Positions 36,691-46,077 of a stretch of 64,000 nucleotides of DNA are shown piece after piece. Positions within the stretch are counted from its first letter, which is position 1. Every line of letters begins with the position of its first letter. The translations under genes were made by a program, and so were the position numbers. A model generated the notes under the pieces. It did no database searches and had not been told where the DNA came from. It was given only the letters and a program-made list of their open reading frames with translations. Source of the DNA: Pararhodobacter sp. Its GTDB lineage: Bacteria; Pseudomonadota; Alphaproteobacteria; Rhodobacterales; Rhodobacteraceae. The stretch lies in assembly GCF_034676545.1 (NCBI RefSeq), contig NZ_JAUCBZ010000015.1, positions 1 to 64,000 on the forward strand, given 5' to 3'.

Positions 36691-37907
36691 GCCAACCGGG
36701 TGCGCGCCTTGCCCAGCCGGGGATGCAAGCGCCCGGCCAGCACATACATGCCCAGAAGGCCGAACCCCACGGCGGCGAAAATCCCCTGGATCGGCGCGAC
36801 CATCAGGATCAGCGCCCCGAGGCCCGGCGTCATGATGCCCGACACATCGCGAAAGCTGGAATAGACGGCGGCCATTTCCGTGCGTTCCGACGGTTTGACG
36901 GCCATCAAAAAGGGCAGTCCCGCCGAGATATCCAGCAGCACCAGAAACGCCGACGCCACGAACAGCAACCCCACGGTGAGGTAGGGCACCGGCGAAACCG
37001 CCGCCAGAAGAAACCCGATCGTGGCGACCAGGAACCCGGTGCGCACGGCTGTACGCACAGAATGCCTCTGCACCCAGCGCAACATGAGCGGTGTTGTGAA
37101 CAAGAACCCGTTGGTCAACGACACAAGCGCGCCGCCCAAGGCGGGCGGCAGGCCGGATTCGATGGCATAGATCGGCAGATAGACGATATACCCCCACCAG
37201 CCACAACTGCGCAGGACCGCGAACAGCCAGCCGGCGATCAGCCGCGGTTGCGCGAAAAACCGGCTGATGAAGGCCAGCGGGTTGGGCGCCGTGCCGCGCG
37301 CCTTCTGGATGATCTTGCCATTCCCCAGCCGCAGCCACCAGAACACCGCCAGCTGCACCAGCGCCCCGACCGCGCCGACCAGAAATGGCGCAGGTGCCCA
37401 GATATTCAGCAGCGCGACACCGGTAACCGGCCCTGCGGTCCACGACAGGGCGCTATAGAACATGCGCAGTGTCTCGGTGCGGCCAAGGTCATGTTTCGAC
37501 ACATAATCCAGCACATAGGCGTTGAGGCAGATGAAGCAGGTAACCGTCGCCAAGGTGCAACACATCAGCGCCGGAACGATATACATCCCGCCCAACATGC
37601 CAAACCCGCAACCGACGAAATACAGCAGCGCCCCCAGGGAATACAGCCAGCGGCGCGGCACAAAGCGGTTGATCCATGGCAGCAACAGTCCCACGTACAA
37701 GGAAATGAGCCCGATGCCGAAATAGACCCATGAGACAGTCCCCGCGTCCCCCAAGGCCCGGTACATGGCCAGCGGAAACACCGACAGCAACATCCCGCGG
37801 ATCATGGCCTCGACGCCCGACAGTGTGGCAAAGGCCTTCGCACCCGGCTTGCGCGCAGCCGCCGATGGAGGGTGGCGCAGCCACTCGGGGATGGAACGTT
37901 CAAACAT
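36687..37907 (-). CDS. MFS transporter, 406 aa
   Basis: About twelve membrane helices. The N-terminal half contains VSWVYFGIGLISLYVGLLLP and NRFVPRRWLYSLGALLYF (the loop 2-3 Arg-rich motif), the C-terminal half begins near GWLFAVLRSCGWWGYIVYLP. A cytoplasmic N-terminus of about 35 residues precedes the first helix. Substrate cannot be inferred. Start at 37907 behind GGTGGAGGCTCC. Convergent with the epimerase-like gene. Confidence 0.88.
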   Translation of the reverse strand: MFERSIPEWLRHPPSAAARKPGAKAFATLSGVEAMIRGMLLSVFPLAMYRALGDAGTVSWVYFGIGLISLYVGLLLPWINRFVPRRWLYSLGALLYFVGCGFGMLGGMYIVPALMCCTLATVTCFICLNAYVLDYVSKHDLGRTETLRMFYSALSWTAGPVTGVALLNIWAPAPFLVGAVGALVQLAVFWWLRLGNGKIIQKARGTAPNPLAFISRFFAQPRLIAGWLFAVLRSCGWWGYIVYLPIYAIESGLPPALGGALVSLTNGFLFTTPLMLRWVQRHSVRTAVRTGFLVATIGFLLAAVSPVPYLTVGLLFVASAFLVLLDISAGLPFLMAVKPSERTEMAAVYSSFRDVSGIMTPGLGALILMVAPIQGIFAAVGFGLLGMYVLAGRLHPRLGKARTRLA

Positions 37908-38011
37908 GGAGCCTCCACCCTCCAGTGATCCGCAGTGGCGCGCCCCTGTCTATCCTGCAACCGACCCCCTGCATGTCGGAATTGCACCTGTTAAGTGAGT
38001 CCTTGTGATTT

Positions 38012-38030
38012 CATCTTGCCTTAAATACTC
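38012..38030 (+). repeat. Dispersed intergenic repeat, copy 3 (core only)
   Basis: CATCTTGCCTTAAATACTC, the type A core without the following hairpins, ending inside the recO stop codon (recO runs on the other strand). Confidence 0.6.
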
Positions 38031-38745
38031 AAAAACGCCCGACCAGCCGCGCCCGCGCCTCAGGCAAGGGTCGGGCGCCCAAGGCCGGGGCCAGAACCGC
38101 GTGCAGGAAATGCCCGGTTGTGCGTAGACCCTGCGCCATGGCCGCGCGGGTTTCGGGTGTCGTTTCATCCAGCAACAACGGCGGCAAGGGCAGCAATCGG
38201 TCAGCGAACGCCCCCGCCCCTTTCGCGGTCACCGCGCGCCCGGTGCGCGGCGAGACATAGGCCAACCCGTCAACCGCCCCCGTCACCGCACAGCAAGTCA
38301 GATCCAGCCCATAGCCGGTCTCCTCCAGCAACAACCGCTCCCAGGCCAGATAGGCGCCGAACCATGGTTCCCCTGCGGCCAGCAGGTCGAGCAGGTGGAT
38401 CGTTGCGGCATAGAACCGGGGGTGCGGGTCGCGCTCGGGCAGGGCAAAGACCGTCAGCGCCGCGATGGCATTCAGCGCCGCCAGCCGTTCGGCATCAACC
38501 ATGATCGCCGCCGCACGCCCCCGGATGGGTTCCACCGTAAACGCGCCCAGATGCTCATCCAATCGCGCGCGCCACACCAGATGCAGTTGCGCGCCGGGTT
38601 GCAGGATCGGGGCCATGCGCCGCCCGGCACCACCCCGCACCACGCCTTTGTGCAGCCCATGCTCGGGCGACAAGACCTCGATGATTGCAGCACTTTCGCC
38701 ATGGGGACGCGCGGTCAGCAGAACGCCCTCGCCCGTCCATTCCAT
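38029..38745 (-). CDS. recO: DNA repair protein RecO, 238 aa
   Basis: Recombination mediator that helps RecR load RecA on gaps. N-terminal OB fold (MEWTGEGVLLTARPHGESAA, LSPEHGLHKGVVRGG) and a C-terminal helical domain (LLLEETGYGLDLTCCAVTGA). The helical domain keeps a Cys pair but not a full four-Cys zinc site. Length fits. Starts three bases beyond the purD stop, so probably co-transcribed with purD. Confidence 0.93.
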   Translation of the reverse strand: MEWTGEGVLLTARPHGESAAIIEVLSPEHGLHKGVVRGGAGRRMAPILQPGAQLHLVWRARLDEHLGAFTVEPIRGRAAAIMVDAERLAALNAIAALTVFALPERDPHPRFYAATIHLLDLLAAGEPWFGAYLAWERLLLEETGYGLDLTCCAVTGAVDGLAYVSPRTGRAVTAKGAGAFADRLLPLPPLLLDETTPETRAAMAQGLRTTGHFLHAVLAPALGARPLPEARARLVGRF

Positions 38746-38748
38746 CGC

Positions 38749-40011
38749 TTACAGCGCCCGCCAGCCGATATCGCGGCGACAGAACCCGCCCGGCCAGTCG
38801 ATCTGATCGACCATCGCATAGGCCCGCGCTTGCGCCTCGGCCAGCGTTTCGCCGCGCGCCGTGACCCCCAGCACACGCCCGCCATGCGCAACCACCGCCC
38901 CAGCCTCGCGCTTGGTGCCTGCATGGAACACCATGTTGAAACTGTCCTCGGGCATACCGTCCAGGCCCTTGATTTCCGTGCCTTTCACATAATCACCCGG
39001 ATATCCCTTGGCGGCCATCACCACGGTCAGGGCATGGTCATCGGCCCAATTGACCCGCGCGCCCTCCAGCCGCCCCTGCGCACAAGCCAGCATCAGATCC
39101 ATCGCCTGCGCGCCCAGCCGCATCATCAAGACCTGACACTCCGGGTCGCCAAACCGCGCGTTGTATTCGACCAGCTTCGCGCGCCCGTCCTCGATCATCA
39201 ACCCCGCGTACAGCACGCCTTGATACGGCGTCCCGCGCCGCACCATCTCGGCCATGCAGGGCCGGATGATCTCATCCATGGCCTGTTGCGCGATGGCCTC
39301 GGTCAGCACCGGCGCAGGCGAATACGCCCCCATGCCGCCGGTGTTGGGGCCGGTGTCGCCCTCACCCACCCGCTTGTGATCCTGCGCCGAGCCAATCGGC
39401 AAACAGGTCTCGCCATCGACCAGCACGAAGTAACTCGCCTCCTCGCCGGTCATGAAATCCTCGATCACCACCTCGGCCCCTGCTGCGCCAAAACTGCCGC
39501 CGAACATGTCGTCCACCGCATCGAGCGCCTCGGACAGCGCCATCGCGACGATCACGCCCTTGCCCGCCGCCAGACCGTCCGCCTTGACGACAATCGGTGC
39601 GCCTTTTTGGTGCAGATACGCTTTGGCCGCTTCCGCATCGGTAAACCGCGCCCAGCCCGCCGTGGGGGCCTTGGCCGCGTCGCAAATCTGCTTGGTGAAG
39701 GTTTTCGAGCTTTCCAGCCGTGATGCCGCCGCCGACGGCCCAAAGCACAAGATCCCCGCCGCGCGCAGCGTATCCGCCACACCGGCCGCCAAGGGTGCCT
39801 CCGGCCCGATCACCACGAAATCTACCGCGTTTTCCTCGCAAAATCCCACGACCTCAGCCCCGTCCTCGGCGTTCAAACTCGCACATTCGGCGATGTCCGC
39901 GATCCCCGCATTGCCCGGCGCCACAATCAACCGGTCGCATTTCGGGTTCTGCTTGATCGCCCAAGCCAGCGCATGTTCACGCCCGCCCCCTCCGAGAACC
40001 AAAATGTTCAT
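38749..40011 (-). CDS. purD: Phosphoribosylamine-glycine ligase, 420 aa
   Basis: Second step of purine synthesis: phosphoribosylamine + glycine + ATP to GAR. N-terminal NILVLGGGGREHALAWAI, ATP-grasp GAPIVVKADGLAAGKGVIVA, the signature RFGDPECQVLMMRL, and GMGAYSPAPV. Length 420 is typical. Strong AGGGGTGAGTGT precedes the start at 40011. Divergent from xseA across 68 bases. Confidence 0.97.
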   Translation of the reverse strand: MNILVLGGGGREHALAWAIKQNPKCDRLIVAPGNAGIADIAECASLNAEDGAEVVGFCEENAVDFVVIGPEAPLAAGVADTLRAAGILCFGPSAAASRLESSKTFTKQICDAAKAPTAGWARFTDAEAAKAYLHQKGAPIVVKADGLAAGKGVIVAMALSEALDAVDDMFGGSFGAAGAEVVIEDFMTGEEASYFVLVDGETCLPIGSAQDHKRVGEGDTGPNTGGMGAYSPAPVLTEAIAQQAMDEIIRPCMAEMVRRGTPYQGVLYAGLMIEDGRAKLVEYNARFGDPECQVLMMRLGAQAMDLMLACAQGRLEGARVNWADDHALTVVMAAKGYPGDYVKGTEIKGLDGMPEDSFNMVFHAGTKREAGAVVAHGGRVLGVTARGETLAEAQARAYAMVDQIDWPGGFCRRDIGWRAL

Positions 40012-40079
40012 ACACTCACCCCTTGGCCGCTGTTGGCGAGCGTTCTAAGGTCTGCGCGAAAGTGATACAAGCGAGCACC

Positions 40080-41591
40080 ATGGATCTGATTGACGACGAC
40101 CCCGGCGGCGCGGGCGAAAATTCCGGCGACAACGCCCATGACTTCACCGTGTCCGAGCTGTCAGGCGCGGTCAAACGCACGCTCGAGGGCGAGTTTGGCC
40201 GGGTCCGCGTGCGTGGCGAGGTCGGACGCGTGATGATCGCGCGCACCGGGCATATGTATTTCGACCTCAAGGACGACCGCGCGGTGATTGCCTCGGTCAG
40301 CTGGAAGGGTCAGGTGGCGCGCATGGCCATCAAGCCCGAGGAAGGCATGGAGGTCATCGCCACCGGGCGCCTGACCACCTTCGCGCCGCAGTCGAAATAC
40401 CAGTTGCAGGTGGAAAACATCGAACCGGCAGGGGCGGGCGCGCTGATGGCGATGCTGGACGCACGCCGCAAGAAACTGGCCGCCGAGGGGTTGTTCGATG
40501 CGGGGCGCAAACGCGCGATTCCCTTTCTGCCGCAGGTGATTGGCGTGATCACCTCGCCCTCGGGGGCGGTGATTCGCGACATCCTGCACCGCCTGGCGGA
40601 TCGCTTCCCGCGCCGGGTGATCGTCTGGCCGGTCGCCGTGCAAGGCGAGCGTTGCCCGGCCGACGTGGTCCGCGCCATCGAGGGCTTCAACGCGCTGCAA
40701 CCCGGCGGCCCGGTGCCGCGCCCCGATGTGCTGATCGTCGCCCGCGGCGGCGGCTCGATCGAGGATCTGTGGGGCTTCAACGACGAAGCCGTGGTGCGCG
40801 CCGCCGCCGCCAGTGACATCCCGCTGATCTCCGCGGTGGGCCATGAAACCGACACCACGCTGATCGACTACGCGTCAGACCTGCGCGCGCCAACGCCGAC
40901 GGCGGCGGCGGAATTGGCGGTGCCGGTGCGCGCCGACCTGTTGGCACAGACCGCCAGCCTTGGCGCGCGCCTGCACCGCGCCGGAACCAGCGGCGTACAA
41001 CAACGCACCCAACGGCTGCGCGACCTCGCCCGCGCCCTGCCCCGGCCTGACACGCTTCTGGCAACCCCGGCGCAACAGCTTGACCGCACATCCGACCGTT
41101 TCGCCGGCTCGCTGCGCGCCATGGCCGACCGCAAGACGCTGGAGCTGAACCGCGCCGCCGCCGGCCTCAGACCCGGCACCCTGCGCGGCAAACTCGACGC
41201 GCGCCGCGACCGCCTGTCCCAGATCGCCAACCGCCTGACACCGGCGCTGCAAACCGGCCTCCGGCGCAAATCCGAGGCCCTGAGCGCGCAACACCTCGCC
41301 GCCCGCGCCGCCCGCGCCATGGCCAACCGGCTGGAGCGCGCCAAAACCCGGCTCGACGGCGTCATCCGCCTCCACACGACGCTGGGCTACAAGGAAACCC
41401 TCAAACGCGGCTATGCCGTGCTGCGCTCGCCCGAAGATGCCGTGCTGACCACCGCCAAAGCCGCACAGAAATCGCCATATTTCACCATCGAACTGCACGA
41501 CGACAGCTTCGATGCGGCACCCCTCGTCACCCCGCCCAAACCACGCAAGAAACCCGCAGCCCCCGAACCCGACCAGGGCACCCTCTTTTGA
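40080..41591 (+). CDS. xseA: Exodeoxyribonuclease VII large subunit, 503 aa
   Basis: Single-strand-specific exonuclease subunit. N-terminal OB fold (RVRGEVGRVMIARTGHMYFD), catalytic domain with VIGVITSPSGAVIRDILHRL, VAVQGE, and IVARGGGSIEDLWGFNDEAV, then a long helical region that binds XseB, ending with LGYKETLKRGYAVLRS. Start at 40080 chosen because the protein family begins near the DFTVSELSGAVKRTLE stretch; the frame extends to 40023. The small subunit xseB is not in the window. Confidence 0.95.
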   Translation: MDLIDDDPGGAGENSGDNAHDFTVSELSGAVKRTLEGEFGRVRVRGEVGRVMIARTGHMYFDLKDDRAVIASVSWKGQVARMAIKPEEGMEVIATGRLTTFAPQSKYQLQVENIEPAGAGALMAMLDARRKKLAAEGLFDAGRKRAIPFLPQVIGVITSPSGAVIRDILHRLADRFPRRVIVWPVAVQGERCPADVVRAIEGFNALQPGGPVPRPDVLIVARGGGSIEDLWGFNDEAVVRAAAASDIPLISAVGHETDTTLIDYASDLRAPTPTAAAELAVPVRADLLAQTASLGARLHRAGTSGVQQRTQRLRDLARALPRPDTLLATPAQQLDRTSDRFAGSLRAMADRKTLELNRAAAGLRPGTLRGKLDARRDRLSQIANRLTPALQTGLRRKSEALSAQHLAARAARAMANRLERAKTRLDGVIRLHTTLGYKETLKRGYAVLRSPEDAVLTTAKAAQKSPYFTIELHDDSFDAAPLVTPPKPRKKPAAPEPDQGTLF

Positions 41592-41599
41592 CCCACCGG

Positions 41600-41648
41600 T
41601 CTTTGTTCCGCAAATATCCTGGGGTGGGTCCGGGAGGGGCAACGCCCC
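41600..41648 (+). repeat. Dispersed intergenic repeat, copy 4 (type B core)
   Basis: Core TCTTTGTTCCGCAAATATCC, then TGGGGTG and a hairpin GGGGC-AAC-GCCCC. The middle stem present in other copies is reduced to GGTCCGGGA. It lies directly after xseA. Confidence 0.7.
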
Positions 41649-41785
41649 GCCCGGTCGGCCGCGGTCCGAAAACCGCCGGCGCGAGCGGCCCCTCGATGGG
41701 GCCCGAGCGCCGTCCCCCCCCGCGTCCCCGGTTGCAACGGCCTTGCAGGATGGGCATATAGGGCCAAGTCCATGAGGTGTTGCCG

Positions 41786-42745
41786 ATGAATTATCTGGAA
41801 TTCGAAAAACCGCTGGCCGAAATCGACGGCAAGGCGACCGAATTGCGCGCCATGGCGCGCAACAATCCGGCGATGGACATTGAAAAAGAGGCCGAGGCGC
41901 TTGACAAGAAAAGCGCGCAGATGCTGACGGACCTCTACAAGTCCTTGACACCGTGGCAGAAATGCCTTGTTGCGCGGCACCCGAACCGGCCCCATTGCCA
42001 GGATTACATCGACGCCCTGTTCACCGACTTCACCCCCCTCGCCGGCGACCGCAATTTTGCCGATGATCAGGCGATCATGGGCGGGCTGGCGCGGCTCAAT
42101 GACCGCCCGGTGGTGGTGATCGGCCAGGAAAAGGGCTCCGACACCAAATCCCGGATCGAGCGCAATTTCGGCATGGCCCGCCCCGAAGGCTACCGCAAGG
42201 CGATTCGCCTGATGGATCTGGCGCATCGCTTTCATCTGCCGGTGGTGACGCTGGTCGATACCCCCGGCGCCTATCCCGGCAAGGGCGCCGAAGAACGCGG
42301 CCAGGCCGAGGCCATCGCCCGCTCGACCGAGAAATGCCTGACCATCGGCGTGCCGCTGGTGTCGATGATCATCGGCGAGGGTGGCTCTGGGGGCGCGGTG
42401 GCTTTGGCGACCGCCGACCGCATCCTGATGCTGGAGCATTCGATCTATTCGGTGATCACCCCCGAGGGCTGCGCCTCGATCCTGTGGAAGGACTCCGAGA
42501 AAATGCGCGAGGCGGCCGAGGCCATGCGCTTGACCGCGCAGGACCTGTTGAAACTGGGCGTGATCGACAAGATCATCACCGAGCCCAAAGGCGGCGCACA
42601 ACGCGACGCGGCGGCGGCAATCGCGGCCGTTGGCAAAGCCATCGACGAACAACTCACCGCCTTGGTCAAGAAATCCCCGGCCGAGTTGATCGCCGGGCGT
42701 CGCCAAAAATTCCTCGACATGGGCCGCAAGGGTCTGGCGGCCTAA
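41786..42745 (+). CDS. accA: Acetyl-CoA carboxylase, carboxyltransferase alpha subunit, 319 aa
   Basis: With AccD forms the carboxyltransferase that makes malonyl-CoA. N-terminal [16 protein letters not shown], the crotonase-fold core [40 protein letters not shown], and [14 protein letters not shown] (oxyanion glycines). Length matches (317-320). Start at 41786 ([10 protein letters not shown]) follows GAGGTGTTGCCG; the apparent codon at 41777 is a TTG. Confidence 0.97.
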   Translation: MNYLEFEKPLAEIDGKATELRAMARNNPAMDIEKEAEALDKKSAQMLTDLYKSLTPWQKCLVARHPNRPHCQDYIDALFTDFTPLAGDRNFADDQAIMGGLARLNDRPVVVIGQEKGSDTKSRIERNFGMARPEGYRKAIRLMDLAHRFHLPVVTLVDTPGAYPGKGAEERGQAEAIARSTEKCLTIGVPLVSMIIGEGGSGGAVALATADRILMLEHSIYSVITPEGCASILWKDSEKMREAAEAMRLTAQDLLKLGVIDKIITEPKGGAQRDAAAAIAAVGKAIDEQLTALVKKSPAELIAGRRQKFLDMGRKGLAA

Positions 42746-42763
42746 GCGCGCCGGGGTAGGAAA

Positions 42764-43195
42764 TCACTCGATGCCGTTCGCGCGCTGCACTTCGCGAACA
42801 TAGGCGATCACCATCGCCACATCGCCGCGCGTCAGATCGGGCACCGGGGGCATGTTGCCGAACCGCCAGTGATGCGCCCGCACGCCCTGCGCCGCGGCGA
42901 TCTGGAACGATTCGTCGCCGTGGTGCGAGGGTTCGTAAATGCGATGTATCAGCGGCGGCGCAAGCCCGTCGCGCCCGACGGCATTGTCACCGTGACACGA
43001 GGCGCAGGCCGTCCGGAAAATGTTGCGCCCGGTCTGCGCCCGCTCGCTCAGGGTCGCAGGCACGGTGATCTCCACCAGCGCATCCGAGCCGTCGGTGACC
43101 AGAGGTGGCGTTTGCGACTCTGCGGGCCATTGAAAGGCAACGACAGCGCCAAGGGCAACGGCGGCAGGAACGACGCCAAGCAGGACAGGTTTCAT
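42764..43195 (-). CDS. Class I cytochrome c, periplasmic, 143 aa
   Basis: Signal/anchor segment VLLGVVPAAVALGAVVAFQW, single heme site CASCH at about residues 69-73, and a Met ligand probably in FGNMPPVPDL. Such small c-type cytochromes carry electrons in the periplasm; the partner is unknown. Start at 43195 behind GGAGACCCC. Convergent with accA, 18 bases apart. Confidence 0.92.
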   Translation of the reverse strand: MKPVLLGVVPAAVALGAVVAFQWPAESQTPPLVTDGSDALVEITVPATLSERAQTGRNIFRTACASCHGDNAVGRDGLAPPLIHRIYEPSHHGDESFQIAAAQGVRAHHWRFGNMPPVPDLTRGDVAMVIAYVREVQRANGIE

Positions 43196-43284
43196 GGGGT
43201 CTCCTTGTTTCCAGCGGGCAGTTTCGGGCTTCCAGCCCCCGGAAGGTCAAGACCGTTCACATGACAAGCCTGTGAGCCATGCGC

Positions 43285-43620
43285 TCAGGGTTTCTGGCGC
43301 GGTTTCTTCGGCTTTGGCGCGGGCAGGTCATCGGCAATCGCCCGGACCACAGCCTGCAACGTCTCTGGATCGTTGAGCAGCGCGTCCGCGAGGATATGCG
43401 GTTTTGCGCCGGGATACGGCGGCCCCAGATCCGGGGCCTCGACCACCGCGCGCACCACCGGGCGATCCTTGAGAAACAACGTCTCGTCGCAGATCAGCCC
43501 CACCACCTTGCCGTCGCAATAGAGCGCATATTCCCCGAACATCGCCCGCGCCGATACCGGGCGGCCACCCCCCGCAAGCGTTTCGACGATATGCGCGACC
43601 GTGCTGCGCTCTGTGGCCAT
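43285..43620 (-). CDS. TfoX/Sxy N-terminal domain protein, 111 aa
   Basis: Matches the TfoX N-terminal domain: ARAMFGEYALYCDGKVVGLI and DETLFLK. In gamma-proteobacteria TfoX/Sxy promotes competence; the short stand-alone alphaproteobacterial forms have no established function. The C-terminal tail is Pro/Lys-rich (PAPKPKKPRQKP). Starts four bases after the plsC stop, so probably in the ftsE-ftsX-plsC transcript. Confidence 0.85.
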   Translation of the reverse strand: MATERSTVAHIVETLAGGGRPVSARAMFGEYALYCDGKVVGLICDETLFLKDRPVVRAVVEAPDLGPPYPGAKPHILADALLNDPETLQAVVRAIADDLPAPKPKKPRQKP

Positions 43621-43623
43621 CGC

Positions 43624-44358
43624 TCAGGCCTCGACGTGAAATCCGGCTTCGGCCATCAGTTTGGTCGAGTGATGCTCGACCACGTCTTCGACCTGCGCCA
43701 GAAACGCGCGTTTCTCAAGGCCACGGTCGATGCGCGGCAGGAACTCGATCACCGCCAGGCCGGGCTCGCGGTAGATGCGCTGCCGGGGCCAGAACACGCC
43801 CACATTCACCGCGACCGGCACAACCGGGGCGTCAAGCTCTTGATAGAGAACGGAAACGCCGACCTTGTATTCCTTCTTTACGCCGGGTGCGACGCGCGTG
43901 CCCTGCGGAAAGATGATCAACTGACCGGGATCCCGCGTGCCAGAACGCACCTGCTGGACCATCGCCTTGATCGCCTGCCCGCGCTTGCCGCGATCCACCG
44001 CCACGCAGCCAATCCGCTTGCCGTACCACCCCACCAAAGGCGCATAGGTCAGCGATTTTTTCATGATGAACTTGGGGCTGGGCAGCACGCTGCACAGAAT
44101 GATGATGTCGAAAAAGCTCTGGTGTTTCGAGGCCACCATCACCTCGTCGGTGGGGACTTCGCCGCGCACTTCGGATTTCAAGCCGATCATCCAGCTTGCC
44201 GACCAGCGCACATAGCGGCACCAGGCATGCACCGCAGCAATCGCGCCGCGGCGGTCGAACGCGGCCCAGGGCGCGTAGAAAATCGCCATGATCAACATCA
44301 CCAGATAGGATTGGAACGCGAACACAAGCGAGCGCACCCATTGGATTCCGTAGGCCAT
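43624..44358 (-). CDS. plsC: 1-acyl-sn-glycerol-3-phosphate acyltransferase, 244 aa
   Basis: Acylates lysophosphatidic acid to phosphatidic acid at the inner membrane. Hydrophobic N-terminal helix (VFAFQSYLVMLIMAIFYAPW), catalytic HQSFFD (Hx4D), and FPQGTR in place of FPEGTR, a tolerated variant. Two adjacent ATGs at 44361 and 44358 are possible; the second has better distance from AAAGGA. Its start overlaps the ftsX stop (ATGATG/TGA), indicating coupling. Confidence 0.92.
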   Translation of the reverse strand: MAYGIQWVRSLVFAFQSYLVMLIMAIFYAPWAAFDRRGAIAAVHAWCRYVRWSASWMIGLKSEVRGEVPTDEVMVASKHQSFFDIIILCSVLPSPKFIMKKSLTYAPLVGWYGKRIGCVAVDRGKRGQAIKAMVQQVRSGTRDPGQLIIFPQGTRVAPGVKKEYKVGVSVLYQELDAPVVPVAVNVGVFWPRQRIYREPGLAVIEFLPRIDRGLEKRAFLAQVEDVVEHHSTKLMAEAGFHVEA

Positions 44359-45242
44359 CATCTTTCCTTTTGCAGGACGCGGGTCGCCGCGGCTTTGGTC
44401 GCGACAAGGGCAATCAGCGCGGCCAGGGGTGGAATCGCCAAGGGCGTGGCCCAGCCCCAACCGTGAAAGCCAAGCCCGGTCAGAAAGCCAGTATCCCCGG
44501 AAACCGGCAGCAACGCAAAGGCCAAAACCCCCACCGCCGTGCCGGCCAGCGCGCCGATCAGCGCGCCCAGCGTGAAACGTTGCACAAAGGCGCGGGCGAT
44601 CACCCGATCACGCGCGCCGACCAGCCGCAGCACGCGGATCACCTGCGCGTTTGCCGCCAGCGAGAACCCGGCGGCCAGCGTGATCATGGCGGCCATTGCG
44701 GCGGCGATCAGCAGCACCGACACCCAGGCCAGACCGCGCAGGCTGGCGGCGGCTTGCACCAGGGGGCGACGCCAGCGCGTGTGATCGTCCAGGATCGCGC
44801 CCGGCGCCTCGGAGGCCAGCCGCAACCGCAGCCCGCTGGCGTCAAACCCCTGCGGGGCCTCGATGATTTCGATCAACCGCGGCAAGGCCAGTTGTTCCAC
44901 CGGCAGATCGGGGCCGAACCACGGCTCCAGCAACGCGCGCTGCTCGTCGATATCCAGTACCCGTGTCGAGACAACGCCCGGCGTGGTGCGCAGGATTTCC
45001 ACCGCCACCGCCGTTTGCGCCGCGATTTCCGAGGGCGGAGCCGACACGCGCAACGTGGCACTTTGCGCCAGCGTGTCGGACCACCGCTGCGCCAACTGCC
45101 CCGAGGACAGCGACAAGGCCAGCGCGAACACCGCCAGAAACGCCATCGCGCCCGCCGTCACCATGGTCAGCGTCGTGGTATAGCCCGACGCCGGAACAAT
45201 CTGGCCCGAGTCGCGCAGGAACGAGGGGAGACGGACCATCAC
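44358..45242 (-). CDS. ftsX: Cell division protein FtsX (ABC permease), 294 aa
   Basis: First helix near AGAMAFLAVFALALSLSSG, a periplasmic loop of about 120 residues, then three helices toward the C-terminus (VLLIAAAMAAMITLAAGFSL, GALIGALAGTAVGVLAFALL, PPLAALIALVATKAAATRV). With FtsE it regulates peptidoglycan hydrolases at the septum. Overlaps ftsE by four bases. Length is typical of the family. Confidence 0.9.
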   Translation of the reverse strand: MMVRLPSFLRDSGQIVPASGYTTTLTMVTAGAMAFLAVFALALSLSSGQLAQRWSDTLAQSATLRVSAPPSEIAAQTAVAVEILRTTPGVVSTRVLDIDEQRALLEPWFGPDLPVEQLALPRLIEIIEAPQGFDASGLRLRLASEAPGAILDDHTRWRRPLVQAAASLRGLAWVSVLLIAAAMAAMITLAAGFSLAANAQVIRVLRLVGARDRVIARAFVQRFTLGALIGALAGTAVGVLAFALLPVSGDTGFLTGLGFHGWGWATPLAIPPLAALIALVATKAAATRVLQKER

Positions 45243-45910
45243 AACTCGCTCCCCGCCGCTTGCAGCGTGCGATCGGCGATCCGCAGATTGCGCGCCGACA
45301 CTTGCGTTTTGGCGGTGCGGATCAGGTTCAGGTCATGCGTGGCGATCATCACGGCGGTGCCCATGCGGTTCAACTCGACCAGCAAGGACAGCAACCGCTG
45401 CGACATCTCCCAATCGACGTTGCCGGTCGGCTCATCGGCCAGCACAACCTCGGGCGACATGATCACGGCGCGCGCCAAGGCGGCGCGCTGGCGTTCGCCG
45501 CCCGACAGGGTTGGTGGCCGCGAATCGGCTTGATGCTCCAGCCCGACCCAAGACAGCAACTCCCGCAGATCGTCCTGCGGCACCGGGCGACCGGTGGCGA
45601 CAAACGGCAGCGCCACATTTTCCGCCAGTGTCAGGTGATCGAGAAACTGGCAATCCTGATGAATGACTCCAATCCGGCGGCGCGTATCGGCCAGCGCATC
45701 CCGCGACAGGGTTCGCGTGTCCTGCCCAAAAATCTGGATATCGCCCGAGCGCGGCTGCAAATCGCCGTAGCACAGCTTGAGCAGCGTGCTCTTTCCCGCC
45801 CCCGAAGGTCCGGTCAGGAAGTAAAACGCACCCGGTGCGATATGCAGGTCAACACCCATCAGCAGGCCGCGCCCGCCATAATCGTGTGACACATTCGCCA
45901 GCCTGATCAC
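45239..45910 (-). CDS. ftsE: Cell division ATP-binding protein FtsE, 223 aa
   Basis: ABC ATPase: Walker A LTGPSGAGKSTLLKL, signature LSGGERQRAALARAV, Walker B VVLADEPTGNVD, and switch His in IATHDLNL. Start is a GTG at 45910 (VIRLANVSHDY), behind AAAGGGGTTATCA; an ATG at 45931 would add seven residues without a good ribosome site. Divergent from the zinc-ribbon gene at 46078. Confidence 0.93.
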   Translation of the reverse strand: MIRLANVSHDYGGRGLLMGVDLHIAPGAFYFLTGPSGAGKSTLLKLCYGDLQPRSGDIQIFGQDTRTLSRDALADTRRRIGVIHQDCQFLDHLTLAENVALPFVATGRPVPQDDLRELLSWVGLEHQADSRPPTLSGGERQRAALARAVIMSPEVVLADEPTGNVDWEMSQRLLSLLVELNRMGTAVMIATHDLNLIRTAKTQVSARNLRIADRTLQAAGSEL

Positions 45911-46077
45911 TGATAACCCCTTTGCGCCCATTCAAGGAACAGGCTGCGCTCTTGGAAGTTGACTTGGTGCTTGCTACAACAGCCTTGCACCTTAGCCAAT
46001 GGCCGAGGCGGGCAACGGGCCAAAAACCCCCGTTGGGCCGGAAATTCCGAGCGTGATCGTCCGATGAAGAGGTACCA